64,000 bases of DNA, taken from assembly GCF_963966145.1 (NCBI RefSeq), contig NC_091047.1, positions 10,044,001-10,108,000 on the forward strand, written 5' to 3'. The translations under genes and the position numbers were made by a program. Origin of the DNA: Tenebrio molitor. Taxonomy: Eukaryota > Arthropoda > Insecta > Coleoptera > Tenebrionidae. Positions 1-13,908 of the stretch are shown here, one piece after another. Position 1 is the stretch's first letter, and every line of letters begins with the position of its first letter. Under the pieces are notes generated by a model that saw only the letters and a list, made by a program, of their open reading frames with translations, ran no database searches and was not told the DNA's origin.

Positions 1-3000
1 ACACCATTTCAGATTTTAAATTTAAATGAAACAAGTTGTAAATAATAAGGCGCTTAATATTATTTTGGTGGGACACAGCATATTTTTGTCAACGTTTCCA
101 AAATAAAAATCGCGCAAATTTTTGTGGAATAAAAAAATTGAGTCCTGTTTGTATTCGAGACACTTGAAAATTGTCGTCTCACGTAGATAAATTAATTTTC
201 ACAGCCACACTATTGAGTATCTCTACAATTTGCACTGTCCTCCTTTAGCCACGCTAAGAACTTATTTCCTACGTAAGTCCACCCTTGAAACTAGGAGTTA
301 TAACGTCACGCAAGTAGCCACTGCTTTCCAAAGGCTTTCTGTTTGATTGCGATACCGTTTTTGGTCGATTTTTGTCTTAATTTTTACGGTCACTGACAAT
401 ATCAATGGCGACGTTTTATCATAAGTCGTCGTCTGGAAGCTCTATTCCACTGTGTTTGAATGGAAGGATCAGCGTATCTATTCCTCCGGCGTGTACACAA
501 TCTGGACATAATAGAAAGTTTTCAAGATTTGGTCCATAAAAACTAGAATGTTTTTCCAATACAGGTAACCCATATATTATGAAGGTATAAAAGGGTCAAG
601 AAAGAAGAAACGTTTATCTCCATTCGCCATATATTTCGTTAACTTCGAAACCATATCAAGCTTCCTTTTCATAACGCCCCTTTGTGTTTTTATGTTCTTC
701 CCGAGTTTAGTTAAAGGGGGCTTTATTCTCGTCACTATATAAAGGCGAGTGTCCGCCTTGAAAATATTTCAATAAGCAATCAAACTTTCAATTTCGCAAA
801 GTGAGCCGCCACAAATATTTGCCCGCTCCTGATTGGCAATATTGATACCGGACTGGAATATCGGAATCACTTAGATTGCTTATTACGCCTAATTAAATAT
901 TTGTCCGGATTTCTGGCAACAACAGGACTCCGTCACGCAATAATGGCCCGAATATCGATTAATAAGCTGATAACGATAAGAAATATTTTCGTGTAGGATG
1001 CGCGGATAAGACGAGCAAGCCGCCTAATGTATTCCTGATGACAGGATGAGACAGGATACAATGACGGCAAAAAGTCCTGTCCCATATCGTCGACGTTTCG
1101 TACACGAGAACATGGCTTTTTACCGGCCAGTAATTAAGTATAGAGCTGCCTCCACTTCACGGTTTTTCGTTTCTTTGTCTCGGCGCAATTTATCACGCCG
1201 CGGACGCTTCCAATATTATAAATTTAAACAAACGCGATAAAAAGAGAGGGCAATTTGGCGGCGGAGAAGGAAGACAGTGAAATCCGGCGGCGGAGTTATG
1301 TAGAGTGATTACCACGATTAACCGCCAACGGAGAGCTCCCAGCTTGTTGCTCATGGCTTTAATAAGTTATCAATCATTGCTATGGTTCTGTTACACCGAG
1401 TGTCTTCTTTATTAGTGACGTGCGCTGCAATATGTCAGACGTTTCTTATCAACTTGATTGCCAGAAAATTAACCGGATTAATTGCAACCAAAGGCTCGTG
1501 TGAATGTAATCTGTTACTGCTCTGCGGTTAGCACGAAATTCGATAAATTTATTGCCCTTCCGAAACTAATCGGCAGCTAAATTTTCGAATGACTTCGTTC
1601 ACTTATAATTTAGTTTCGTCACGTACTAAATTATATAATACATCGCCGATTATTAATGTAAGGTAGATCAGGTACCTACATTAATCATTCCGATGCTTGA
1701 AATTTAGTCGTGAAGCTTTAGCAGTTTCGCTCAGATGAGCTGTATGTGCTTAGCAGGTCGCTTCCCTCAAAATAGATACAATTGAAAAGATTAATTATAC
1801 CACACCTGACCACTAAGTACCACGGAAAGTACCGACTGCGTAATTCTCTCGTTTTATACGGTTTCCTGTAAAATAAATTTTGTTGAATTTTAAACGCAGC
1901 TTTCATCACAGAAACTCAACTAAATTACATCTAACTTAGTATTGATAAAATGCAAATTTTAATTTTTCATTCAGTAAAAATACTCGTGTACAAAATTACA
2001 ACGCATGAGTAGCAAAGCGTAGGAACGTTTTCGTTTCGCATAAAGCACGCTTCATAACAGAATTCTTTTAATCTGCTTTATTATTTCTGTTGGGTTGTTT
2101 TGCCAAAAGTGATTTATTATTCTTATTTCCATTTTATTCCTTATTCATCGCGTTAGCAGTATAACTTTTTACAGTTAATAAAAGCACAATTGCTCTTTTA
2201 TGATGCTGAAAAATGTTACTAAGATTTTTTTTCTAAGCGTACTGAGTTATTTTAATGTAATTAATTAAACCGTCATATAAATCTGTTGGCAAATGAGTTA
2301 TAACGAAAAATATTTGCAAATACAATTTTGTTTAGGGAAATGTTTGAATTTTAAGTTGGTAAGAACACAGTTACACACATGATATTGATGACTTTAAACT
2401 CAGAGGCAGGAGTTGTCGATCGGTTTAATTTTGAATATGAACATCGAAACGGAGAACTAATTAGCTAATTAGCAAGTTCGTTATCGGAAAAAGGATGAAG
2501 AGATTTACTGAAACCAATGCAAACACACCAAAGACAGGTCAGTAATTCACAACTGGCCGCAACGGGGACAAAGTTAGCGACAGTTGTTTGAGAAAAGTTG
2601 GAAACCCAGATTTGTTTATTTAATTAAAATAATCAAAGATTAAACTTTGCTTAAATGCTAATGAAATAATCACAACTGGAATGTTCAAAATTGTTTCAAA
2701 AGTTTGTTTTTGGCACAACGATAGCAAACACGAAGAGGATTGTCATTGATTGTCCCTGACTTAGAAGACGTTAATTGATAAATAAAAAATTGTTATATTA
2801 AACTATTATGTATATGCCAAGTTGGCAGTAAAGCTGTCTGTTGAATTAGGTTATTTTTTTCTAAGTTTGAGGTTATAAACTGCGTCATTGTCTAGTGCAT
2901 TGTTGTCAGTTTTACGAGTTTGCAATATAAAATACTCACACATTTTTAATCCAATTTAACAAAACAGGAAACTGACTTGAACAGACTACAGAATAGTAGG

Positions 3001-3437
3001 GACCGGGACCGAAAGATGAAGTGGCTCCTGTTAATTTATGCACCATTTAGATAACCCACCTATACAGTGTCTTAACCAATCAGTTAGTAACTTCTCAATT
3101 AATTTTTCATTTTAACCAAAACATTCCTAGAACTAGATTGTATAAAATCTTGAACCTACTTATTAAGCCTTACTTTATTCCAATCTTTCTGCAAAATATT
3201 TACACACCCATCGTCTATGACAAAAAAGAACAAAACTATTCACCTTCCATAATTTCATTAGAAAATTCTGAATCATCATTACCTGCATCAAAATCCCAAT
3301 CAAATTCCGAGTCAGATTCTCCTAATGAAATTATTAAAGGAAGAACGTTTTCAAATGCAAGATTTCACATTAATTTTGCCCAATCTTCCGAAATAAGTTC
3401 TTCACAATATCTACAAAAATGTTGGCAAATTTCAGGA
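1..3437. other. gene-free AT-rich DNA with candidate regulatory stretches
   Basis: No open frame here resembles a known protein or has a convincing exon structure. Roughly 600-1450 is less AT-rich than its surroundings. It contains a TATATAAAG box at 737-745 followed about 30 bp later by TTTCAATAAG, which could be a core promoter, but no start codon or coding exon follows that I can support. Around 2455-2480 there are clustered TAATTAGC-type homeodomain core motifs. A stretch of about 53 bp at 2888-2943 recurs near 42404 (listed separately). The rest is ordinary AT-rich sequence. Confidence 0.5.
737..775 (+). promoter_or_regulatory. possible TATA core promoter, no linked gene seen
   Basis: TATATAAAG at 737-745 is followed by a TCAATA initiator-like motif near 768-773, about the spacing expected for an arthropod TATA promoter, and by a possible GTGAGC donor near 800. 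No coding exon that such a transcript could join was recognised downstream, so this may be chance. Confidence 0.2.
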
Positions 3438-3695
3438 GTACTATCGGTGGACATTAAAAGCTGGGACATCCAAAATTTGCTCATTGTGTATCAGACTTTT
3501 GAATTGTCACTCAAAATAAAAATTGTCATTAAAGAACTGAACTTTAACTTGATGTTTCTGACAGTGTATCATTGGTATGTCATAATTTTTATAACCTTAT
3601 TTCTAAAAAGTCAAATTTACACGATGTATATTTGTGATTTTTGACTTTATACAAATTTGATGTTTGTCCCAGTTTTTTATGTCCACCGATAGTAC
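3438..3695. mobile_element. MITE, GTAC-terminal family, copy 1
   Basis: 258 bp with terminal inverted repeats. The left end begins GTACTATCGGTGGACAT and the right end is its reverse complement, ending CCACCGATAGTAC. The arms also share an inner GGGACA/TGTCCC block. It encodes nothing recognisable. It belongs to the family that includes the copies at 28915, 37064, 37597, 38126 and 45537, all with short arms beginning GTACTAT or a close variant and internal TGACAG/CTGTCA-like motifs. Confidence 0.75.
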
Positions 3696-4259
3696 ATTTC
3701 AAAATAGACTCAAGCCATAAATTCACAACTCTATCGCGAAGTTATAATAGGTCTTACAAAACCCCTGTGCCATTTCAATTGGGTCGTTGTTTCTTCCTTC
3801 ACTATCCGTGCTACATATTTATCTTGTACTCACCTACGATTTAATTTATACACAAAAAAAAAACTTGACTTCATTGTAACTTACTGAAAATATGTTCTGC
3901 AGTCTAATACAAACACCATCAATACGTTTTAAAGTCGCTTAATTATGATTACGGTAAATTCGGCAACATGTTACTTTCATTTTGATAGGTCCGCATGTCA
4001 GGCACTTTAGTGACAGTAGAGATGACAGAAATCAAACATGTATCCAACGTTAAAAAATGAAATCATAGCCTCCCCTTATGCCAAAACATCGTGAATGGCA
4101 TATAGTTATTATTAAAGTACACAATATTATCAGGAGAAGATTTAAAAAGAGTATGCTGTTCTATCAATACAGTGCTCATAAGAGTTGCATTTTCAAGACT
4201 GCTCTCCATAATGCCGGTTTCAAAATATGGAAGCAACTTCTCTGCTCATTATATCGCAT

Positions 4260-4470
4260 CGGGTGTTCATTTAAATTTCTCCTCAAAGTTGGCGTTGAAG
4301 AGTCGACTGTGAACGCACCACGGCTTACGGATCACGGATGAGCTGTTTAAATCTAACCTCACTTCTTGGGTTGTTCGTGTTTTTACTCTGCAGGCTGGCG
4401 AGTGGTGCGTTCACAATCAATAAAATTCTCCAAAGTCAACAACTTTGAGGAGAAATTTAAATGAACACCT
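4260..4470. mobile_element. MITE, GGGTGTTCAT family, copy 1
   Basis: About 210 bp with long inverted repeats: GGGTGTTCATTTAAATTTCT followed by CCTCAAAGTTG at the left, and the reverse complement at the right ending at 4470. The sub-terminal motif GGCGTTGAAGAGTCGA is shared with copies at 7408 and 18577. The ends resemble those of Tc1/mariner-derived MITEs. Non-coding. Confidence 0.85.
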
Positions 4471-5417
4471 AACATCTATTCTTTTTCTTCTGGCCACAGC
4501 TTCGCCGAAACTTCAACAAGTCCTTATAATTTATGGAAGTTTCATTTGTTTTATTACTAATAAATTACCAAACTTCTAATTTATTTGGATATTGTTTTAG
4601 CACGACCCATTGTTAAATAATAAACCAAAAATATCACTGACATCGATAATCAGATTTATATAAATGAATTTCAGAGATATCGGCATGTTGCTGTCATTTT
4701 GTCGAGTTTAAAACATTATAAAATATGCAATGTTTTCAAATAATCTGACAACAAAATATATTTTACTATTATGGCTCTCAAAATATGGAAACATTGAATA
4801 TTATCTGCCATCACTAATACATACAAAAGGCAAACCCATATTTCTTATAAACAATTTCATTTTTAACCTTTTTTAATTGGTTTTATCAAAACCAATTTGA
4901 AACTTAAAATTAATGCTTAAGATTTAATTACTGAAGTAAGTGAGGAAAATTGTATAGAAAAAATTATTATCAAGTCTCATTTCTTATTTGCTATTAGTCT
5001 TGGGAAAATAAAAATTGATTTAGATTTTGAAACTTAAAAATTCCTTTATTTACCCTACATTTTTTGCCCAATTTTTAGATTAGTAGATGTCATTTATTAT
5101 TTATCATGCGAAAAAGCAGTGGTGTGAAATATTTCATTTACAAAAAACAGTTCTTTGTGGAATTATGAATCAAGAATCTTTGCAACATCATAATAAAAAT
5201 GTCATGTACCTCAATGTCAAAGCATACTAACTAAAAAGACAGCCTCCGGTTATAAAAAAGAGATTTTTCTTGAACGCTCGTTACTTTCACATACATATTA
5301 TTACATAGTTCTTGATATCTAAGCAACGTCATATACAGTGGTAGAAAACTAACGTCTGAATGAATTAGAAACCCAAATTATTTTAGAATTTTTAGCCCTA
5401 TTCATTTACTAAATATC

Positions 5418-5597
5418 GAGCGATCAAATTAATTTGTAATCGAGTCATCCATGGATTTGCATCCGTATGTCTTTTGAGATTCATATGTCGAGATCGAACG
5501 TGTGTTTCAAGCTGTGTTTATTGGAGCGTGGATTTCAAGTAACGACATACGATTTCGGATTCATGGATAACTCGATTACAAATTAATGTGATCGCTC
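5418..5597. mobile_element. MITE with about 36 bp inverted repeats
   Basis: The left arm begins GAGCGATCAAATTAATTTGT and continues to CCATGG near 5453. The right arm is its reverse complement with a few mismatches and ends GATCGCTC at 5597. The total of about 180 bp has no coding content. No second copy was noticed in the window. Confidence 0.75.
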
Positions 5598-7407
5598 TTT
5601 ATAATGTAAAGCTTCAGTATGAAAGCACTAGATTCGAAGAGAGCAATGTATAACCTGATAATTTAGAAATTGATCAAATGAAAGGTTGGTACTTGAGCGA
5701 TTTAAAATGGGTAAAGTACAAGACGTGACCACTAAAAATTCACTATGTTCTGAAAATTTCTTGGAAAAACCTCTTAACATGTGGCTGTTTGAAACTCGTG
5801 TGGAATATGAAATCCTTTTAAACTATTTAATGCGAGCAACTGCAAAACGGAACACCACCGCAGGGAAATAATAACGAGCTATCCGTGACACATACAACGA
5901 AAATCTTTGCTATTTATCCTCTTTTTACAAGAAAGCTAAATCGAAACCTCTATATTTTTATTTATTCGGTTGGCATTTCCCGCACAGCATATTCCACACT
6001 CGCATGCATCTGTCAAAATTTCAAACACAATGTTTATTTTACAATCCCTCTTTTCATTTTGGCGAAATACTGATGCAATCATAAAATAACAATTACCCCT
6101 GCTTTCCTCGAAGCAGAATTAGCAATGAAATAGAAATTTTTCAATTTAAGGACTGCAAACAGTCGAGCTCCAGCTAGCAGCCGTAAATGCCAAGTCACAT
6201 TTTCAAATAATTAAAGAAAAATAGACGTTTTCCAGGGCAGTTCATAATTTGTTATTGAACACTGGTATTTACTCGTAATTATCAAATTATCCGAGCCACA
6301 TTTTATGACGCGTAACTCATTAATCAATAAAGCATCGAAAAATTTATGAAACTGATGCATGGTTTACGCCGATGATCGTTGGGTTCATAATTAGTAATAA
6401 CAGCAAACCGTAAATTAAAATTTGATTGGAATACACCCATAATTCATATAGCAATTTTCAAATAGGCGAGGAGTATAAATTAAGTTTAATTTATTTATCC
6501 TGTCTTCAGGATTAATAGAAAGTGGCAAAATAAAAACTCAATTATTGCCACTTGCAGAAGATTCTCAAGTGTTTGCGTTAAAATTTTCTTACAATACAGA
6601 TGAAAAGCAGCTCGCTAATTAAGATCAAGATGAATTTTCGCCTTTGCTTTGTTTTCTAAATGAGACTCAGCAGGCCAGTGCAACTGTTGAAAATCTCCTC
6701 AAGCATCCCGACCGAATTTCAGACTGTTTAATAAACACCAACACTTTTTATATAATAGGCTCGAGTCCTGGTGAAATTCTTAAAAGGACATTTTTGCAAT
6801 TAATTAGTAACTGAAAATGATATCTTTGTACTTACAAAATATCCTGCAGGTAGGCACAGAACGATAAAAATCTAATTATTTAAAGCTTAAAAAGGATATT
6901 ATGTGCAATTTCATTTCATCTTTCATAAAATGCGAGCGTCTTTATGGATCGTAATGAATAAACGTATTGTGAGATTCGTTTTCCTGGGGATTTTTCACAT
7001 CAAATCGATAATTGTACACTAATTCGGAACCATATTTTTCCAAGTTATGATTTGTTGTCAGCAACTTGCATATTTATCTTTTTGAAATCTTTTAAATGAA
7101 GTTTGAACGTGCCAGCGAGGGAATCTTACTTGCAGATATATTATATTAATATATTTTTAATGATGTCGCTCGAAATTCAAAAAAGTTTTAAAAGTTTCAA
7201 TGAATGGGAGAAGATCTAAAAAGCATCATTTTGTTTGATGCCAGCAAATTTAAAATTTGTAAATATGGGAGAAAATTATGTCGCCTTATTAATTATTTGC
7301 ATAACATTATACAGAGTGTCCGAAAATACGCCCAACAATTCAAAGGTAAGCTGTTAATTAATATTAGATGATCACTCTTTTGGCCTCATTTATTTTTGAA
7401 AAACATA
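5598..7407. other. gene-free AT-rich stretch
   Basis: Nothing recognisable: no open frame with protein-like conservation, no RNA gene and no clear inverted repeat. Confidence 0.5.
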
Positions 7408-7595
7408 TTGGGTGTTCATTAAAATTTCCAGTCAATGTTGGCGTTGAAGAGTCGATTGTGAACGCACGACTCCTCAGTCTGAAGATTAAAGACATAAACG
7501 AAGCAAAAAGTGAGGTTAGATTTAAACGGCTGATCAGAGTTGTAATCCGTGGTGTGTTCGACTCTTCAACGCCAACGGGAAATTTTAACACCCGA
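7408..7595. mobile_element. MITE, GGGTGTTCAT family, copy 2
   Basis: 188 bp. The left end TTGGGTGTTCATTAAAATTT is preceded by TA, and the right end is AAATTTTAACACCCGA. The inner arms carry TTGGCGTTGAAGAGTCGA and its inverse, as in copies at 4260 and 18577. The arms are open in frame by chance and give spurious peptide translations on both strands. Confidence 0.8.
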
Positions 7596-7842
7596 TGCTG
7601 GTATTATAAGAACAGTTGAGGTTTGCAGAAATCAGCTTCGACAAAATTTAGAACATTTGCTCTCATTTTTATGTTTTATCTATTGCTTTAGTACTTTTGT
7701 TTCCAATAGAATCCGTGCGATGCATCACAGTAAAGACAAATTTACTTGTGCCTCTGTATCATATCGTCTGTAATCTAATAAATGATAAATTTTTGATGAC
7801 AAAAATCATTTACTAAATATTTATGTATAATATGATGCAACG

Positions 7843-7977
7843 AGTGTTCAATTGAATTGTTCATCAAGTTGGCTATGACGTTATTTTTTAAGAGACAAAA
7901 ACATCGTAAATTAAGTTGGTTAGACAAAGATAGTGACAAAAATCAAAGCCAATTTGATGAACTTTTCAATTGAACAC
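7843..7977. mobile_element. small MITE, GTGTTCAATTGAA inverted repeats
   Basis: About 135 bp. The left arm GAGTGTTCAATTGAATTGTT runs on to CATCAAGTTGGCT. The right arm AGCCAATTTGATGAACTTTT continues to CAATTGAACAC and is the imperfect reverse complement. Non-coding. Confidence 0.7.
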
Positions 7978-7985
7978 ATGTTATA

Positions 7986-8440
7986 CAGGGTGTCGCAAAA
8001 TTAACGTATTCCAAGTGGGGGTCTTGTAGGAAAAAATCTCAGGAATCTCGAAAAAATAAAATAAAAAATATCGGGGGGGTCTTTACAAAGATATATGGGT
8101 CTGAAGGTTCAAATTTTCATCATGTTTTCTTCAAATAAAAAATATAAATGGTTGACATTCATTTTGAAATATGGTGAGGATGATTATGTAAAATATTAAA
8201 ATATAAATGAAAAGACATTTCTTGAAAAAACAGCGTTATCTCGAAAAAATAAAAGTTTCATTTTTCCAATTTTTGTTCAAAACATAGCTAGAATATTAAT
8301 CAGGTACTTTTGAACAAATATTGGCATCTTTGATATTTTTTTCAAAGTAACAGCAATTTTTTTTTTACATTTTTACTTGGTCAACAGGATGTCCCGTACT
8401 AAGCCCCTAACTCGGAATACGATAATTTTAAAACACCTTG
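7986..8440. mobile_element. MITE with CAGGGTGTC ends and TA flanks
   Basis: The left end CAGGGTGTCGCAAAATTAAC follows TA at 7984-7985. The right end, ATTTTAAAACACCTTG, is followed by TA at 8441-8442. The arms continue imperfectly through CGTATTCC / GGAATACG. The organisation (CAGGGTGTC, CAAAATT, and an inner G/C run before a CAAAGATA block) parallels the better preserved element at 39954-40370. No coding capacity. Confidence 0.7.
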
Positions 8441-11400
8441 TATACATATGTATTATGTATACATGCGGTAGCTTTTCTGATATTACATGAAGTCTATCAA
8501 TATTTTTAAAGAGTGCTGATATAATTTACGTAAAATTTCTCTCTATTACAGCGCTGTATAACATTCCTGAAAACCACACAGCAAACTTAATTTGTAGTAA
8601 TCACAAACACTAATTTTATAATCTCTAAAGGTAATATACTTGAAACTTTGCTGAAAATTGTTAGATCATTAGGGATTCAACCCTACATCAGACAACATGG
8701 ATTAAATCCCATGATATTATTGCTGTCGGTACACAAAATGTTTGTAACATGCTTATTACATGAATACCGAATAAATTTACATGATGAAAATCACAACATA
8801 AATTTAATTTTCAATGAAAATATGTTCAGAATAACCTACAATTAATTTGATTAAAGTCGAGTGTTAAAATCTATGACGCCATGAAAAGGACAAATCTATG
8901 ACGGCATTGTGGGGACTCAGTAATGGACATTTTGACGAGGGACAAAAGAACAAGACATTTAATCCCCAAAACAGCACTGCTTTACTTTTAACGAGAATCT
9001 CGACTTTTAGTAACAAAAGCTCATTTATATCAATGTAACATACGAGTACATCGCACAAAATCGCACTGAACAATCTCAAATTTTTATTTTTAACATCTAA
9101 AATATTTTTAATGTGTTTGTATTGTAATTTTTTAATTAATATCTTTGCTAGATTGAAAAAGAGAATAAAGGCATAAAGCCTTCACATTCTCCTTTAATTT
9201 TTAATTCTTTAATTATTTTTTAATCACCTCACTCAACTGCATCTCTTGGAAATTTTAATCAAGATCATTTAAAATTTCAAAGTATTGTAATTTTTGTTCC
9301 AAATTTCTTATTCTATTAGGGCGAAGTCTCCCTGATTGAACTCGTACCTTTAAGCTTGAAGGAAATATTTATAAGTACATAGTAAAATATGGCGGAGAGA
9401 CTCGATGAAAATACTCTTAATATCAAAATCGATCTTGGTAGATGTAAAAAAAATAATGAAAATTAAATTTCCGGTCTGTTTGCAAAAAAAATTAAAATAC
9501 AAAAATTATGAGTCTGTGAACAAGTGGGTAAGTGTTAAAATTACTCGTAACTAACGTGAGGAAATAATGTAATAATGTAATACATAATTACAGTATTATC
9601 CAATAGGAGTAGAAAAAAACATTTATTGGCTGGTTTAAATTCACGTGAAGAATTGAATTGAATGCATTTTTATTATTAACTTGTATAATCTTGTAAAAAT
9701 GTGTAAAGAAAAATCATTTCACTTGTAAATGTAAGAAAATTCACTTAGCCAAACTGCACCGAAAAACTTAATTCCTTTAAAATTCAGAAAATATTCAAAC
9801 AGTGACTTCCAGCAGCCCCGCCAGCCAATATTTCAAACTTCAGTTCAATGCCTATAATTTACTTTTCAGATAAAATATGCTCTAGTTTCTATCAGAAAAG
9901 TCGATACAACCAAAATTGCTTTGCGACTGTTATTTCACTGTAAAATAAACTGAGAACTGAATTTACGACGCAAAAAAATCCACTTTTATTGTCTAAATTA
10001 GTGCACAAGTCAAATATTTCATAAAACTATTTTCAAGTGCTTGAGTTTTCTGAGCAATCAAGAGAACCAAAATAATTTCAACAAATTATAAGTCTGGTTC
10101 AGCATCGAAATCGTTAGTTACGTCGAGAAGAGAGTGACTGCAGAGAGAGCTTTCGAAATAAAGAAGTGTCTTATCGATTCGATGACTCCTGCTCATTTCC
10201 TTCGTTTCATTATGATTCGAAATAAAACCATTTTTGTTCATCAAATCGGTTTAATTGGATTATGAAGATCAAAAACCACTTAATCGTAGCTTGAAATGTG
10301 AGTCAGTGGGCTTTTCATTCCAGAAACTTTCATTTCCCATTTTACGCAATAATTACAAATTTTTGTTTAGTCTTTTATATTTTTGTAGTTTCTATTCTCT
10401 ACGTTGTTCGGAAGGACATAAATAAACTGAAGCAACAAATGTTGCCACAGTGTTGCATTGTGTAACCCATTACCTACATATTTTGTGCATAAGCTCCTCG
10501 TCTGGAAATTAAAAATTGTTAGAAGTTTCTTTATGGAAATTAGTTTTTTATTTGGCCGCGTTTCCACTGGTATATTGTTCGTGCAGAGCGTTAAACAAGT
10601 TCGCTAAAATGTAGCGCTTGAATGAAAAAAATAATAATAAATTGAGTTAGTCGAACCTTTCTCTTGCCACTTGGAGCTTTCAATTTAGTGAAACCTATCA
10701 GACGGTTTCTTGCGCGGCTTTTTCTCCAACTCGTAGACTACATAACGAAGGAACTTATCTCGTCCTCTAGTATTTATAGTGCCCAAGACGCTCGTCCATT
10801 CTTTCTAAACTTTTGAGTAGCATTATACCTGACAATCGCCGTTAATAATGAAAAAGCAATTTGCTTAGGATATGCGGAAATTATTGTATGTATTAACTAG
10901 ACGATGAGGAAGGCGGGGCGGGGCGGCAAGACTAGGACACAATGCGGCTCGCTAGATGAATCCACGAATAATTAAAGAGCAATTAGCTGCATAACCATGT
11001 TTGAACACCAATTTCGCCACAAATTGATCCATTAAGATCATAACTTTTCTTGAAGAGCAACTTCATGCATCGAAGAATTAGACGCTCACTGCGGATCATA
11101 ATCCCAGCATGATAAAAGACACCCAAGTGGAAGAGCATCAGGAAAAAGATGAAATATTTTACGTTAACATCATCCATTTAAATTAAATTGTACACATAGG
11201 GATACAATTTTAAAATTAGGTGAGTTAACACAAAGTGTTGTAATCCATAATTAAATCCTCCGGACGAGGAGGAGGATCTTGAGTCCAATTTATTTGGCAG
11301 TCGAGAATCATCGAGAGTACAGCGATTGCGCCGCCACAATCTCTTACTTTAACAACTTTTAGAGGATCATGAATTTTATAGAAAAAGCGATCGTGCTATC

Positions 11401-13492
11401 CTTCAGATGGAATTACAACATCTACGAAGTGAGCTTTAAAACTTTTTAATAACGCCCAGCTTTCCGTCTAGTTCCTAGATTGTTTCCTACAAGGGTTGTA
11501 ACGAAAAATTTAATCACCCCTCCTGTCTTATCTCGCCAAATTCTGAAGGCGTTAACACTCCAATAGATCAAAAAACGTTCGACGGCGTCAGACCCCTCGT
11601 TCCAACTAACGACTTAAGATTTAATGAGGGCGGCCGCCGACAGATGGTTCTCAGGTGGCCGCACTAAGCCCACTGCGACCCACACGTGAACTCCGTAATC
11701 TAGGCCATTTTTATTAGGATATCCAAGATATACGATATTATACCTCCTCCACAGCTGAGCGAAATCGAGAATGTATGCTTTATTACAATCGCAATCGGAA
11801 GCGGTCGTCGCTTGTGCATTAAAATTTTTCCTCCAGGACAAAACCCGACTCGACCTCGTTATAATTGAATGTACTAATGGCAACAGACCGGAACTGGATT
11901 TTAACTTACATCCGAAACGACGTGCACGAATTGCATGCAAATGCCGAACAATCGATGCAAATTTCCGCCCTGCACTAATTATTTTTTGCGATGAATGGAT
12001 AAAGCTGCGATAATGTGCCCGCAACATGTGGGTACAAATAGACAAAAACACGAATATGTGGCTTAATTGTTTCGTGATGGGCCACAATGGGGTATCAGCA
12101 GACAATGCCGAAATTGCTATTTTCACATTTCTAATTAGCACAAAAAGGTTAACTAGGGACAGTCTAAATTTCAGGCTTTTTTGATCTAGCAAGAGACTAG
12201 AGTGGTCGCATTGTTAACTAGTGCAAAATTGAAATGAACATTCGTCCTTTTCTAAATTTGAATCAATGTTTGCTGTTCCAAATTAAGTGTTAATATTAGA
12301 AGTTTCAAAGTGTTTCAATTAGCCGGCAATGCTGTATGTGTTCTGCAAATCTAGTTTTATCCAATTATCGAAGATTAACTGTTCAGTTGTAAGTACTGGG
12401 CATTGTTGTCTTGACACAATTAAATTTTTTGTTGGTTGGAAGCAACCAGGACCCTGCTTAACAATAGCCAGTTTCCTTAATAGTAAATGACACCAACATC
12501 CGCAGTATTAAAACAATTTTCTATGTGGAAGTGAAATGGTAACCTAAATGTCATGAGCTCAGCACATGAAAACAATGTATGTGGGGTGCTAACTTGAACG
12601 GATCGTAATAGAGATTGCTACATCGTTAGCGAAAGAAATAATTACCCCACATGACCCTGACACGAAATGAAAATTATTGTATTGCAATTATCAAAATTTA
12701 ACTACACTGAGAAAGTGTTCTACAAATTACTAATTGCATATATTACAACAAAAATTCTGTAGTGATTAAATTGTTTTTACAATTTTATTCTTGAATTTGT
12801 CACTTCAAATAGATGCAGTGAGGAAGGAGACATGTTAGGTTAATTTTTTCTCTAGTTGGTAATCAGTAAATCAATATGTAGTTGCTAATCAACTAAACTA
12901 GTCAACTAATTTAACCTACCCTAAGGATAGGTGTTCACTAGTCCGTGCGTATCGGACGAATTGGAACAGAAGGGATATTCTACGCATCAGTTGAGGGTAA
13001 ATTCAATGAAATTATTCGACAAAACAATCAGAAATGTAGCACCGGTGTTCGAATAGTCGTGATGAAGGAACTAACAACATTTTGAATATTGTTGATTTGA
13101 AGTTTGAATAGATCTTCAAAATGTACTTGGAATGTGGTAGCTGTGATTGTTACAATTTTGGTTACAACGCCATATTGAAAATTTCAACGCGATATTTCAA
13201 CTAGTTTTTAACAACCAATTGAAATAGTCTTGTTGTCAAAAACAAAAAAATATAGAATTTGTACCGAAAAAAGTAGGTAGAAAATATTTTAAAAACAACC
13301 AGTGGTAAAGTCACTATTATTTCTGTTAATTCCATTTTAAATAAGATATTAAGAAAATAATTAAAAACATATTTTGAATAATAGGTAGACTTGTAAGAAA
13401 AGGACATCACACCGATAAAAATGCGCACAGAACAAAAATTCGTCCGAGAATCGAGACAATGACAGCGTGTAACGTGTTTTCCACTTACTATA
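8441..13492. other. gene-free DNA with a stop-poor, less AT-rich block at 10.6-12.2 kb
   Basis: No gene recognised. Positions about 10.6-12.2 kb are less AT-rich and stop-poor on both strands. A 192-codon open frame lies on the minus strand at 11614-12192 (no ATG until about codon 57) and an 80-codon frame overlaps it on the plus strand. Neither resembles a protein family or shows matching splice sites. The block looks more like conserved regulatory DNA than an exon, which is inference from composition only. Confidence 0.4.
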
Positions 13493-13856
13493 CAGGGTGT
13501 TTTCGAAGTTGAGGCGTTCCTTGTAACACGAGCTACTATACATTATTCTTAAGAATTTTAGTTTAAATCTTCTTAGTAAAATGTTTGTATTAACGGCGAT
13601 AATTATTATATAATTCAAGCTTTGCTTCCAATTATCTTTGTACTGTCTTGATTTAATCCTCAACAGCTTTCATCACTTATCAAACATTCAAACATTTCTG
13701 AAAAGAAGATTTTCCTCAAATAAGAGGCATAGTTAAAATAAAAACTTATTTTAAGGATTTTAACAAATCAAAAATCATTCTAATGGTATAAAGACAACGT
13801 ACCAAGATTTTGTGTTTCATTATACTGGATTTCAAAAATTTTCAGAATAACCCTGG
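13493..13856. mobile_element. probable degenerate MITE, CAGGGT ends
   Basis: CAGGGTGTTTTCGAAG at the left is preceded by TA at 13491-13492. CAGAATAACCCTGG at the right is followed by TA at 13857-13858. Only the outer dozen bases match as an inverted repeat, so the pairing of the two ends is uncertain. Confidence 0.4.
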
Positions 13857-13908
13857 TATATGTATAATTTTTTATCCACTCCGAATCCGAATTACAAATA
13901 GGAAAATA

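Noticed and set aside
11614..12192. 192-codon open frame on the minus strand
   Set aside because: No ATG until about codon 57, no family resemblance, no matching splice signals, and an open frame on the opposite strand over the same DNA; treated as a composition effect.
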